Part shown: piece by piece, positions 1-12,600 of the stretch
Numbering within the stretch: the first letter of the stretch is position 1
How the letters are laid out: the number at the start of each line of letters is the position of its first letter
Assembly: GCA_033782935.1 (NCBI GenBank)
Contig: JAWQEG010000003.1
Coordinates: forward strand, 4,166,501 to 4,230,500
Length of the DNA stretch: 64,000 nucleotides
Direction of reading: 5' to 3'
Origin: Petrolisthes cinctipes
Lineage: Eukaryota > Arthropoda > Malacostraca > Decapoda > Porcellanidae
Made by a program: the position numbers and the translations under genes
The notes under the pieces: generated by a model
Databases searched by the model: none
What the model saw: the letters and a program-made list of their open reading frames with translations, nothing else
Told to the model about the DNA's origin: nothing

Positions 1-168
1 AAAATAAAGGCCCAAAACATGCTGAAAATCGATATTTTAGATGCCCAAAGTCAATATGTGCATGTATCTTCTGTACCAGTTTATACCTCAAATTCAGGCT
101 CAAAACACCCGAAAATGCAATATTTTGGGGTTCCAAAAGCAATCTGTACATGCCTACTCAGTGCTAGA

Positions 169-183
169 ATATTTTCAAAATAT
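169..183 (+). repeat. 15-bp dyad in the B half, A/T version
   Basis: ATATTTT-C-AAAATAT is a perfect 7-bp inverted repeat around one base. It occurs in the B half of many monomers, within GAATATTTTCAAAATATAGG. This entry marks one copy as an exemplar. A protein-binding or hairpin role is speculation. Confidence 0.8.
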
Positions 184-200
184 AGGCTAAAAACATGCTA

Positions 201-349
201 AAAATCGATATTTTAGGTACCAAAAAGTTGATATCTCAAATTCAGTCCCAAAACACCCGAAAATTCGATATTTAGGGGTCCCAGAAGGGATCGGTACATG
301 TCTACTCAGTGCTAGAATATTTTCAAAATATAGGCTAAAAAAAATGCTA
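201..349 (+). repeat. Representative short (S2) monomer, 149 bp
   Basis: Second short subtype. It keeps the L-like GTRCCAAAAAGTYGATAT (GTACCAAAAAGTTGATAT in this copy) but joins straight to CTCAAATTCAGTCCCAAAAC, and the following B half usually has GATATTTAGGGGTCCC instead of GATATTTTGGGGTCCC. It has the same 29-bp absence as S1, but its flanking variants differ consistently. Confidence 0.85.
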
Positions 350-465
350 AAAATCGATATTTTAGGTGCCAAAAAGTCGATATCTCAAATTCAGTCCCAA
401 AACACCCGAAAATTCTATATTTATGGGTCCCAGAAGGGATCTGTACATGCCTACTCCGTGTTAGA

Positions 466-480
466 GTATTTTCAAAATAC
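466..480 (+). repeat. 15-bp dyad in the B half, G/C version
   Basis: GTATTTT-C-AAAATAC occupies the same position as the A/T version in the alternate monomer haplotype (CTCCGTGTTAGA upstream). Both outer bases differ from the A/T version and still pair, so the inverted repeat is kept. Confidence 0.8.
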
Positions 481-532
481 AGCCCAAAAACATACTGAAA
501 ATCGATCTTTTAGGTGCCCAAAAGTCGATATG

Positions 533-540
533 TGCATGCA
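533..540 (+). repeat. TGCATGCA palindrome in the L-specific segment (exemplar)
   Basis: Eight-base palindrome inside the segment that S monomers lack. It provides overlapping SphI (GCATGC) and NsiI (ATGCAT) sites in many L monomers, so these sites mark L but not S copies. Confidence 0.75.
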
Positions 541-850
541 TCTTCTGTACCCGTTTATATCTCAAATTCTGGCCCTAAACACCCGAAAATTCGATATTTT
601 GAGGTCCCAGAAGCGATCTGTACATGCCTACTATGTGGTAGAGTATTTTCATAATTCAGGCCCAAAACATGCTGAAAATCGATATTTTTGGTGGCCAAAG
701 TCAATATATGTATGCATCTTCTATACTCGTTTATATCTCAAATTCAGGCTCAAAACACCCGAAAATTCGATATTTTGGGGTCCCAGAAGCGATCTGTACA
801 TGCCTACTCAATGCTAGAATGTTTTTAAAATATAGGCTCAAAACATTCTC

Positions 851-1027
851 AAAATCGATATTTTAGGTGCCCAAAAGTCGATATGTGCATGCATCTTCTG
901 TACTCGTTTATATCTCAAATTCAAGCTCAAAACACCCGAAAATTCGATATTTTAGGGTCCCAGAAGCGATCTGTACATGCCTACTCAGTGCTAGAATATT
1001 ATCAAAATATAGGCTCAAAACATGCTA
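851..1027 (+). repeat. Representative long (L) monomer, 177 bp
   Basis: Exemplar of the L class, phased at AAAATCGAT. L monomers contain the segment GTGCATGCATCTTCTGTACC followed by CGTTTATAT, which S monomers lack. Subtypes can be told apart by eye. One reads GTGCCCAAAAGTCGATATG with the palindrome TGCATGCA. A second reads AGATGCCCAAAGTCAATATG with GCATGTATC. A third reads TTTTTGGTGCCCAAAGTC with GTATGCATCTTCTATACTCG and is often preceded by TTTTCATAATTCAGG. Confidence 0.9.
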
Positions 1028-1174
1028 AAAATCGATATTTTAGGTGCGTAAAGGCGATATCTCAAATTCAGGCCCAAAACACCCAAAAATTCGATATTTT
1101 GGGGTCACAGAAGCGATCTGTAAATGCCTACTCCGTGTTAGAGTATTTTCAAAATACAGGCCCAAAACATGCTC
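1028..1174 (+). repeat. Representative short (S1) monomer, 147 bp
   Basis: Exemplar of the S class carrying GGTGCGTAAAGGCGATATCT followed directly by CAAATTCAGGCCC. Compared with L, the 29 bp between GATAT and CTCAAATT are absent. S1 copies recur throughout the array, for example near 2980, 3815, 7290, 13110 and 41220. Confidence 0.88.
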
Positions 1175-3189
1175 AAAATCGATGTTTTAGGTGGCCAAAA
1201 GTCGATATGTGCATGCATCTTCAGTACCCGTTTATATTTCAAATTCAGGCTCAAAACACCCGAAAATTCTATATTTTAGGGTCCCAGAAGCGATCTGTAT
1301 ATGCCTACCTAGTGCTAAAATATTTTCAAAATATAGGATTAAAACATGCTAAAAATCGATATTTTAGGTGCGTAATGGCGATATCTCAAATTAAGGCCCA
1401 AAACACCCGAAAATTCGATATTTAGGGGTCCCAGAAGCAATCTGTACATGCCTACTCAGTGCTAGAATATTTTCAAAATATAGACTAAAAACATGCTAAA
1501 AATCGATATTTTAGGTGCCAAAAAGTCGATATCTCAAATTCAGTCCCAAAACACCCGATAATTCGATATTTATGGGTCCCAGAAGGGATCTGTACATGCC
1601 TACTCCGTGTTAGAGTATTTTCAAAATACAGCCCACAAACATACTGAAAATCGATCTTTTAGGTGCCCAAAAGTCGATATGTGCATGCATCTTCAGTACC
1701 CGTTTATATCTCAAATTCTGGCCCTAAACACCCGAAAATTCGATATTTTGGGGTCCTAGAAGCGATCTGTACATGCCTACTCCGTGTTAGAGTATTTTCA
1801 AAATACAGGCCCAAAACATGCTGAAAATCGATATTTTAGATGCCCAAAGTCAATATGTGCATGTATCTTCTGTACCCGTTTATACCTCAAATTCAGGCTC
1901 ATAACACCCGAAAATTCAATATTTTGGGGTCCCAGAAGCAATCTGTACATGCCTACTCAGTGCTAGAATATTTTCAAAATATAGGCTAAAAACATGTTAA
2001 AAATCGATATTTTAGGTGCAAAAAAGTCGATATCTCAAATTCAGTCCCAAAACACCCGAAAATTCGATATTTAGGGGTCACAGAAGGGATCGGTACATGC
2101 CTACTCAGTGCTAGAATATTTTCAAAATATAGGCTTAAAACATGCTAAAAATCGATATTTTTGGTGAATAAAGGCGATTTCTCAAATTCAGGCCCAAAAC
2201 ACCCGAAAATTCGATATTATGGGGTCCCATAAGCGATCTGTACATGCCTACTCCGTGTTAGAGTATTTTCAAAATACAGGCCCAAAACATGCTGAAAATC
2301 GATATTTTAGATGCCCAAAGTCAATATGTGCATGTATCTTCTGTACCCGTTTATATCTCAAATTCCGGCTCAAAACACCCGAAAATTCAATATTTTGGGG
2401 TCCCAGAAGCAATCTGTACATGCCTACTCAGTGCTAGAATATTTTCAAAATTTAGGCTAAAAAAATGCTAAAAATCGATATTTTAGGTGCCAAAAAGTCG
2501 ATATCTCAAATTCAGTCCCAAAACACCCGAAAATTCGATATTTATGGGTTCCAGAAGGGATCTGTACATGCCTACTCCGTGTTAGAGTATTTTCAAAATA
2601 CAGGCCAAAAACATACTGAAAATCGATCTTTTAGGTGCCCAAAAGTCGATATGTGCATGCATCTTCTGTACCCGTTTATATCTCAAATTCTGGCCCTAAA
2701 CACCCGAAAATTCGATATTTTGGGGTCCCAGAAGCGATCTGTACATGCCTACTCCGTGTTAGAGTATTTTCAAAATTCAGGCCGAAAACATGCTGAAAAT
2801 CGATATTTTTGGTGCCCAAAGTCAATATGTGTATGCATATTCTGTACTCATTTATATCTCAAATTCAAGCTCAAAACACCCGAAAATTCGATATTTTAGG
2901 GTCCCAGAAGCGATCTGTACATGCCTACTCAGTGCTAGAATATTATCAAAATATAGGCTCAAAACATGCTAAAAATCGATATTTTAGGTGCGTAAAGGCG
3001 ATATCTCAAATTCAGGCCCAAAACACCCAAAAATTCGATATTTAGGGGTCCCAGAAGCGATCTGTAAATGCCTACTCCGTGTTAGAGTATTTTCAAAATA
3101 CAGGCCCAAAACATGCTCAAAATCGATGTTTTAGGTGCCCAAAAGTCGATATGTGCATGCATCTTCTGTACCCGTTTATATCTCAAATT

Positions 3190-5200
3190 CTGGCCCTAAA
3201 CACCCGAAAATTAAATATTTTGGGGTCCCAGAAGCGATCTGTAAATGCCTAGTCAGTGCTAGAATATTATCAAAATATAGGCTAAAAAAACATGCTAAAA
3301 ATCGATATTTTAGGTGCCAAAAAGTCGATATCTCAAATTAAGGCCCAAAACACCCGAAAATTTGATATTTAGGGGTCGCAGAAGGGATTTGTACATGCCT
3401 ACTCCGTGTTAGAGTATTTTCAAAATAAAGGCCAAAAACATACTGAAAATCGATCCTTTAGGTGCCCAAAAGTCGATATGTGCATGCATCTTCTGTACCC
3501 GTTTATATATCAAATTCTGGCCCTAAACACCCGAAAATTCGATATTTTGGGGTCCCAGAAGGGATTTGTACATGCCTACTCAGTTCTAGAATGTTTTCAA
3601 AATATAGCCTCAAAACATGCTCAAAATCGATATTTTAGGTGCCCAAAAGTCGATATGTGCATGCATCTTCTGTACTCGTTTATATCTCAAATTCAGGCTC
3701 AAAACACCCGAAAATTGGATATTTTTGGGTCGCAGAAGCGATTTGTACATGCCTACTCAGTGCTAGAATATTTTCAAAATATAGGCTCAAAACATGCTAA
3801 AAATCGATATTTTAGGTGCGTAAAGGCGATATCTCAAATTCAGGCCCAAAACACCCGAAAATTCGATATTATGGGGTCCCAGAAGCGATCTGTACATGCC
3901 TACTCCGTGTTACAAGTATTTACAAAATACAGGCACAAAACATTCTCAAAATCGATGTTTTTGGTGCCAAAAACTCGATATGTGCATGCATCTTCAGTAC
4001 CCGTTTATATCTCAAATTCAGGCTCAAAACACCCGAAAATTCGATATTTTGGGGTCCCAGAAGCGATCTGTACATGCCTACTCCGTGTTAGAGTGTTTTC
4101 AAAATATAGGCTCAAAAAATGCTCAAAATCGATATTTTAGGTGCCCAGAAGTCGATATGTGCATGACTCTTCTGTACCCGTTTATATCTCAAATTCTGGC
4201 CCTAAACACCCGAAAATTAAATATTTTGGGGTCCCAGAAGCGATCTGTAAATGCCTACTCAGTGCTAGAATATTATCAAAATATAGGCTAAAAAAACATG
4301 CTAAAAATCGATATTTTAGGTGCCAAAAAGTCGATATCTCAAATTAAGGCCCAAAACACCCGAAAATTTGATATTTAGGGGTCGCAGAAGGGATTTATAC
4401 ATGCCTACTCCGTGTTAGAGTATTTTCAAAATACAGGCCAAAAATATACTGAAAATCGATCCTTTAGGTGCCCAAAAGTCGATATGTGCATGCATCTTCT
4501 GTACCCGTTTATATATCAAATTCTGGCCCTAAACACCCGAAAATTCGATATTTTGGGGTCCCAGAAGGGATTTGTACATGCCTACTCAGTTCTAGAATGT
4601 TTTCAAAATATAGCCTCAAAACATGCTCAAAATCGATATTTTAGGTGCCCAAAAGTCGATATGTGCATGCATCTTCTGTACTCGTTTATATCTCAAATTC
4701 AGGCTCAAAACACCCGAAAATTGGATATTTTTGGGTCGCAGAAGCAATTTGTACATGCCTACTCAGTGCTAGAATATTTTCAAAATATAGGCTCAAAACA
4801 TGCTAAAAATCGATATTTTAGGTGCGTAAAGGCGATATCTCAAATTCAGGCCCAAAACACCCGAAAATTCGATATTATGGGGTCCCAGAAGCGATCTGTA
4901 CATGCCTACTCCGTGTTAAAAGTATTTACAAAATACAGGCACAAAACATGCTCAAAATCGATGTTTTAGGTGCCAAAAAGTCGATATGTGCATGCATCTT
5001 CAGTACCCGTTTATATCTCAAATTCAGGCTCAAAACACCCGAAAATTCGATATTTTGGGGTCCCAGAAGCGATCTGTACATGCCTACTCCGTGTTAGAGT
5101 GTTTTCAAAATATAGGCTCAAAAAATGCTCAAAATCGATATTTTAGGTGCCCAGAAGTCGATATGTGCATGACTCTTCTGTACCCGTTTATATCTCAAAT
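3190..5200 (+). repeat. Higher-order duplication, period 1006 bp, two copies
   Basis: About 3190-4195 and 4196-5200 share private variants at an offset of 1006 bp. These include GAAAATTAAATATTTTGGGG, GGCTAAAAAAACATGC, the GGTCGCAGAAGG change and the TTTACAAAATACAGGCAC block. Edges are placed where private variants stop matching and may be off by some tens of bases. Confidence 0.8.
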
Positions 5201-6819
5201 TCAGGCTCAAAACACCCGAAAATTCGATATTTTGGGGTCCCAGAAGCAATCTGTACATGCCTACTCAGTGCTAGAATATTTTCAAAATATAGGCTAAAAA
5301 CATGCTAAAAATCGATATTTTTTGGTGCCAAAAAGTCGATATCTCAAATTCAGTCCCAAAACACCCGAAAATTCGATATTTTGGGGTCCCAGAAGCGATC
5401 TGTACATGCCTACTCCTTGTTAGAGTATTTTCATAATTCAGGCCCAAAACATGCTCAAAATCGATATTTTTGGTGCCCAAAGTCAATATGTGTATGCATC
5501 TTCTATACTCGTTTATATCTCAAATTCACGCTCAAAACACCCGAAAATTCGATATTTTGGGGTCCCAGAAGCGATCTGTACATGCCTACTCAGTGCTAGA
5601 ATGTTTTCAAAATATAGGCTCAAAACATGCTCAAAATCGATATTTTAGGTGAGTAAAGGCGATATCTCAAATTCAGGCCCAAAACACCCAAAAATTCGAT
5701 ATTATGGGGTCCCAGAAGCGATCTGTACATGCCTACTCCGTGTTAAAAGTATTTACAAAATACAGGCCCAAAACATGCTCAAAATCGATGTTTTAGGTGC
5801 CAAAAAGTCGATATGTGCATGCATCTTCATTACCCGTTTATATCTCAAATTCAGGCTCAAAACACCCGAAAATTCGATATTTTGGGGTCCCAGAAGCGAT
5901 CTGTACATGCTTACTCCGTGTTAGAGTATTTTCAAAATACATGCCCAAAACATGCTGAAAATCGATATTTTAGATGCCCAAAGTCAATATGTGCATGTAT
6001 CTTCAGTACCCGTTTATTTCTCAAATTCAGGCTCAAAACACCCGAAAATTCAATATTTTGGGGTCCCAGAAGCAATCTGTACATGCCTACTCAGTGCTAG
6101 AATATTTTCAAAATATATGTTAAAAACATGCTAAAAATCGATCTTTTAGGTGCCAAAAAGTCGATATCTCAAATTCAGTCCCAAAACACCCGAAAATTCG
6201 ATATTTAGGGGTCCCAGAAGCGATCTGTACATGCTTACTCCGTGTTAGAGTTTTTTCAAAATACAGGCCAAAAACATACTGAAAATCGATCTTTTAGGTG
6301 CGCAAAAGTCGATATGTGCATGCATCTTCTGTACCCGTTTATATCTCAAATTCTGGCCCTAAACACCCGAAAATTCGATATTTTGGGATCCCAGAAGCGA
6401 TCTGTACTCCTAGTTAGAGTATTTTCAAAATTCAGGCCCAAAACATGCTCAAAATCGATATTTTTGGTGCCCAAAGTCAATATGTGTATGCATCTTCTAT
6501 ACTCGTTTATATCTCAAATTCACGCTCAAAACACCCGAAAATTCGATATTTTGGGGTCCCAGAAGCGATCTGTACATGCCTACTCAGTGCTAGAATGTTT
6601 TCAAAATATAGGCTCAAAACATGCTCAAAATCGATATTTTAGGTGCCCAAAAGTTGATATGTGCATGCATCTTCTGTACCCGTTTATATCTCAAATTCAG
6701 CCTCAAAACACCCGAAAATTCGATATTTTGGGGTCCCTAAAGCAATCTGTACATGCCTACTCAGTGCTAGAATATTTTCAAAATATAGGCTAAAAACATG
6801 CTAAAAATCGATATTTTTG

Positions 6820-9645
6820 GTGCCAAAAAGTCGATATCTCAAATTCAGTCCCAAAACACCCGAAAATTCGATATTTAGGGGTCCCAGAAGCAATCTGTAC
6901 ATGCCTACTCCGTGTTAGAGTATTTTTAAAATACAGGCCCAAAACATGCACAAAATCGATGTTTTAGGTGCCAAAAAGTCGATATGTGCATGCACCTTCA
7001 GTACCCGTTTATATCTCAAATTCAGGCTCAAAACACCCGAAAATTCGATATTTTGGGGTCCCAGAAGCAATCTGTACATGCCTACTCAGTGCTAGAATAT
7101 TTTCAAAATATAGGCTAAAAACATGCTAAAAAACGATATTTTAGGTGCAAAAAAGTCGATGTCTCAAATTAAGGCCCAAAACACCCGAAAATTCGATATT
7201 TAGGGGTCCCAGAGGCGATCTGTACATGCCTACTCAGTGCTAGAATATTTTCAAAATATAGGCTCAAAACATGCTAAAAATCGATATTTTAGGTGCGTAA
7301 AGGCGATATCTCAAATTCAGGCCCAAAACTCCCGAAAATTCGATATTTTGGGGTCCCAGAAGCGATGTGTACATGCCTACTCCGTGTTAGAGTATTTTCA
7401 AAATACAGGCCCAAAAAAAAACATGCTCAAAATCGATGTTTTAGGGGCCAAAAAGTCGATATGTGCATGCATCTTCAGTACCCGTTTATATCTTAAATTC
7501 AGGCTCAAAACACCCGAAAATTCGATATTTTGGGGTCCCAGAAGCGATCTGTACATGCTTACTCCGTGTTAGAGTATTTTCAAAATACATGCCCAAAACA
7601 TGCTGTAAATCGATATTTCAGATGCCCAAAGTCAATATGTGCATGTATCTTCAGTACCCATTTATTTCTCAAATTCAGGCTCAAAACACCCGAAAATTCA
7701 ATATTTTGGGGTCCCAGAAGCAATCTGTACATGCCTACTCAGTGCTAGAATATTTTCAAAATATATGTTAAAAACATGCTAAAAATCGATCTTTTAGGTG
7801 CCAAAAAGTCGATATCTCAAATTCAGTCCCAAAACACCCGAAATTTCGATATTTAGGGGTCCCAGAAGCGATCTGTACATGCTTACTCCGTGTTAGAGTT
7901 TTTTCAAAATACAGGCCAAAAACATACTGAAAATCGATCTTTTAGGTGCGCAAAAGTCGATATGTGCATGCATCTTCTGTACCCGTTTATATCTCAAATT
8001 CTGGCACTAAACACCCGAAAATTCGATATTTTGGGGTCCCAGAAGCGATCTGTACATGCCTACTCCTTGTTAGAGTATTTTCATAATTCAGGCCCAAAAC
8101 ATGCTCAAAATCGATATTTTTGGTGCCCAAAGTCAATATGTGTATGCATCTTCTATACTCGTTTATTTCTCAAATTCAGGCTCAAAACACCCGAAAATTC
8201 AATATTTTGGGGTCCCAGAAGCAATCTGTACATGCCTACTCAGTGCTAGAATATTTTCAAAATATATGTTAAAAACATGCTAAAAATCGATCTTTTAGGT
8301 GCCAAAAAGTCGATATCTCAAATTCAGTCCCAAAACACCCGAAAATTCGATATTTAGGGGTCCCAGAAGCAATCTGTACATGCCTACTCCGTGTTAGAGT
8401 ATTTTTAAAATACAGGCCCAAAACATGCACAAAATCGATGTTTTAGGTGCCAAAAAGTCGATATGTGCATGCACCTTCAGTACCCGTTTATATCTCAAAT
8501 TCAGGCTCAAAACACCCGAAAATTCGATATTTTGGGGTCCCAGAAGCAATCTGTACATGCCTACTCAGTGCTAGAATATTTTCAAAATATAGGCTAAAAA
8601 CATGCTAAAAATCGATATTTTAGGTGCAAAAAAGTCGATGTCTCAAATTATGGCCCAAAACACCCGAAAATTCGATATTTAGGGGTCCCAGAGGCGATCT
8701 GTACATGCCTACTCAGTGCTAGAATATTTTCAAAATATAGGCTCAAAACATGCTAAAAATCGATATTTTAGGTGCGTTAAGGCGATATCTCAAATTCAGG
8801 CCCAAAACTCCCGAAAATTCGATATTTTGGGGTCCCAGAAGCGATGTGTACATGCCTACTCCGTGTTAGAGTATTTTCAAAATACAGGCCCAAAAAAAAC
8901 ATGCTCAAAATCGATGTTTTAGGGGCCAAAAAGTCGATATGTGCATGCATCTTCAGTACCCGTTTATATCTTAAATTCAGGCTCAAAACACCCGAAAATT
9001 CGATATTTTGGGGTCCCAGAAGCGATCTGTACATGCTTACTCCGTGTTAGAGTATTTTCAAAATACATGCCCAAAACATGCTGAAAATCGATATTTCAGA
9101 TGCCCAAAGTCAATATGTGCATGTATCTTCAGTACCCATTTATTTCTCAAATTCAGGCTCAAAACACCCGAAAATTCAATATTTTGGGGTCCCAGAAGCA
9201 ATCTGTACATGCCTACTCAGTGCTAGAATATTTTCAAAATATATGTTAAAAACATGCTAAAAATCGATCTTTTAGGTGCCAAAAAGTCGATATCTCAAAT
9301 TCAGTCCCAAAACACCCGAAATTTCGATATTTAGGGGTCCCAGAAGCGATCTGAAAATGCTTACTCCGTGTTAGAGTTTTTTCAAAATACAGGCCAAAAA
9401 CATACTGAAAATCGATCTTTTAGGTGCGCAAAAGTCGATATGTGCATGCATCTTCTGTACCCGTTTATATCTCAAATTCTGGCACTAAACACCCGAAAAT
9501 TCGATATTTTTGGGTCCCAGAAGCGATCTGTACATGCCTACTCCTTGTTAGAGTATTTTCATAATTCAGGCCCAAAACATGCTCAAAATCGATATTTTTG
9601 GTGCCCAAAGTCAATATGTGTATGCATCTTCTATACTCGTTTATA
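6820..9645 (+). repeat. Higher-order duplication, period about 1479 bp, nearly two copies
   Basis: About 6820-8165 recurs at 8300-9645. Shared markers are ACATGCACAAAATCGATG (about 6943 and 8422), AGAGGCGATCTG, AAAACTCCCG, TTTCTCAAATTCAGG and TATATGTTAAAAACATGC. The offset is 1478 or 1479 because an A-run near 7410 and 8890 differs by one base. Confidence 0.8.
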
Positions 9646-12600
9646 TCTCAAATTCACGCTCAAAACACCCGAAAATTCGATATTTTGGGGTCCCAGAAGC
9701 GATCTGTACATGCCTACTCAGTGCTAGAATGTTTTCAAAATATAGGCTCAAAACATGCTCAAAATCGATATTTTAGGTGAGTAAAGGCGATATCTCAAAT
9801 TCAGGCCCAAAACACCCAAAAATTCGATATTATGGGGTCCCAGAAGCGATCTGTACATGCCTACTCCGTGTTAAAAGTATTTACAAAATACAGGCCCAAA
9901 ACATGCTCAAAATCGATGTTTTAGTTGCCAAAAAGTCGATATGTGCATGCATCTTCATTACCCGTTTATATCTCAAATTCAGGCTCAAAACACCCGAAAA
10001 TTCGATATTTTGGGGTCCCAGAAGCGATCTGTACATGCTTACTCCGTGTTAGAGTATTTTCAAAATACATGCCCAAAACATGCTGAAAATCGATATTTTT
10101 TAGATGCCCAAAGTCAATATGTGCATGTATCTTCAGTACCCGTTTATTTCTCAAATTCAGGCTCAAAACACCCGAAAATTCAATATTTTGGGGTCCCAGA
10201 AGCAATCTGTACATGCCTACTCAGTGCTAGAATATTTTCAAAATATATGTTAAAAACATGCTAAAAATCGATCTTTTAGGTGCCAAAAAGTCGATATCTC
10301 AAATTCAGTCCCAAAACACCCGAAAATTCGATATTTAGGGGTCCCAGAAGCGATCTGTACATGCTTACTCCGTGTTAGAGTTTTTTCAAAATACAGGCCA
10401 AAAACATACTGAAAATCGATCTTTTAGGTGCGCAAAAGTCGATATGTGCATGCATCTTCTGTACCCGTTTAAATCTCAAATTCTGGCCCTAAACACCCGA
10501 AAATTCGATATTTTGGGATCCCAGAAGCGATCTGTACATGCCTACTCCTAGTTAGAGTATTTTCAAAATTCAGGCCCAAAACATGCTCAAAATCGATATT
10601 TTTGGTGCCCAAAGTCAATATGTGTATGCATCTTCTATACTCGTTTATATCTCAAATTCACGCTCAAAACACCCGAAAATTCGATATTTTGGGGTCCCAG
10701 AAGCGATCTTTACATGCCTACTCAGTGCTAGAATGTTTTCAAAATATAGGCTCAAAACATGCTCAAAATCGATATTTTAGGTGCCCAAAAGTCGATATGT
10801 GCATGCATCTTCTGTACCCGTTTATATCTCAAATTCAGCCTCAAAACACCCAAAAATTCGATATTTTGGGGTCCCTAACGCAATCTGTACATGCCTACTC
10901 AGTGCTAGAATATTTTCAAAATATAGGCTAAAAACATGCTAAAAATCGATATTTTTGTTGCCAAAAAGTCGATATCTCAAATTCAGTCCCAAAACACCCG
11001 AAAATTCGATATTTAGGGGTCCCAGAAGCGATCTGTACATGCCTACTTAGTGCTAGAGTATTTTCAAAATACATGTCCAAAACATGCTGAAAATCGATAT
11101 TTTAGATTCCCAAAGTCAATATGTGCATGTATTTTCTGTACCCGTTTATATATCAAATTCAGGCTCAATACACCCGAAAATTCAATATTTTGTGGTCCCA
11201 GAAGCAATCTGTACATGCCTACTCAGTGCTAGAATATTTTCAAAATATAGGCTAAAAACATGCTAAAAATCGATATATTAGGTGCCAAAAAGTCGATATC
11301 TCAAATTCAGTCCCAAAACACCCGAAAATTCGATATTTAGGGGTCCCAGAAGCAATCTGTACATGCCTACACCGTGTTAGAGTATTTTCAAAATACAGGC
11401 CAAAAACATACTGATAATCGATCTTTTAGGTGCCCAAAAGTCGATATGTGCATGCATCTTCTGTACCCTTTTATATCTCAAATTCTGGCCCTAAACACCC
11501 GAAAATTCAATATTTTGGGGTCCCAGAAGCGATCTGTACATGCCTACTCAGTGCTAGAATGTTTTCAAAATATAGGCTCAAAACATGCTCAAAATCGATA
11601 TTTTAGTTGCCGAAAAGTCGATATGTGCATGCATCTTCTCTACTCGTTTATATCTCAAATTCAAGCTCAAAACACCCGAAAATTCGATATTTTGGGGTCC
11701 CAGAAGCGATCTGTACATGCCTACTTAGTGCTAGAATATTTTCAAAATATAGGCTCAAAACATGCTAAAAATCGATATTTTAGGTGCGTTAAGGCGATAT
11801 CTCAAATTCAGGCCCAAAACACCCGAAAATTCGATATTTTTGGGTCCCAGAAGCGATCTGTACATGCCTACTCAGTGCTAGAATGTCTTAAAAATATAGG
11901 CTCAAAACATGCTCAAAATCGATATTTTAGGTGCCCAAAAGTCGATATGTGCATGCATCTTCAGTACCCGTTTATATCTCAAATTCTGGCCCTAAACACC
12001 CGAAAATTCAATATTTTTGGGTCCCAGAAGCAATCTGTACATGCCTACTAAGTGCTAGAATATTTTCAAAATATAGGCTCAAAACATGCTAAAAATCGAT
12101 ATTTTAGGTGCGTAAAGGCGATATCTCAAATTCAGGCCCAAAACACCTGAAAATTCGATATTTTGGGGTCCCAGAAGCGATCTGTACATGCCTACTCCGT
12201 GTTAGAGTATTTTCAAAGTACAGGCCCAAAACATGCTCAAAATCGATGTTTTAGGTGCCCAAAAGTCGATATGTGCATGCATCTTCAGTACCCGTTTATA
12301 TCTCAAATTCAGGCTCAAAACACCCGAAAATTCGATATTTTGGGGTCCCAGAAGCGATCTGTACATGCCTACTCAGTGCTAGAATGTTTTCAAAATATAG
12401 GCACAAAACATGCTCAAAATCGATATTTTAGGTGCCCAAAAGTCGATATGTGCATGCATCTTCTGTACCCGTTTATATCTCAAATTCTGGCCCTAAACAC
12501 CCGAAAATTCAATATTTTGGGGTCCCAGAAGCAATCTGTACATGCCTACTCAGTGCTAGAATATTTTCAAAATATAGGCTAAAAACATGCTAAAAATCGA

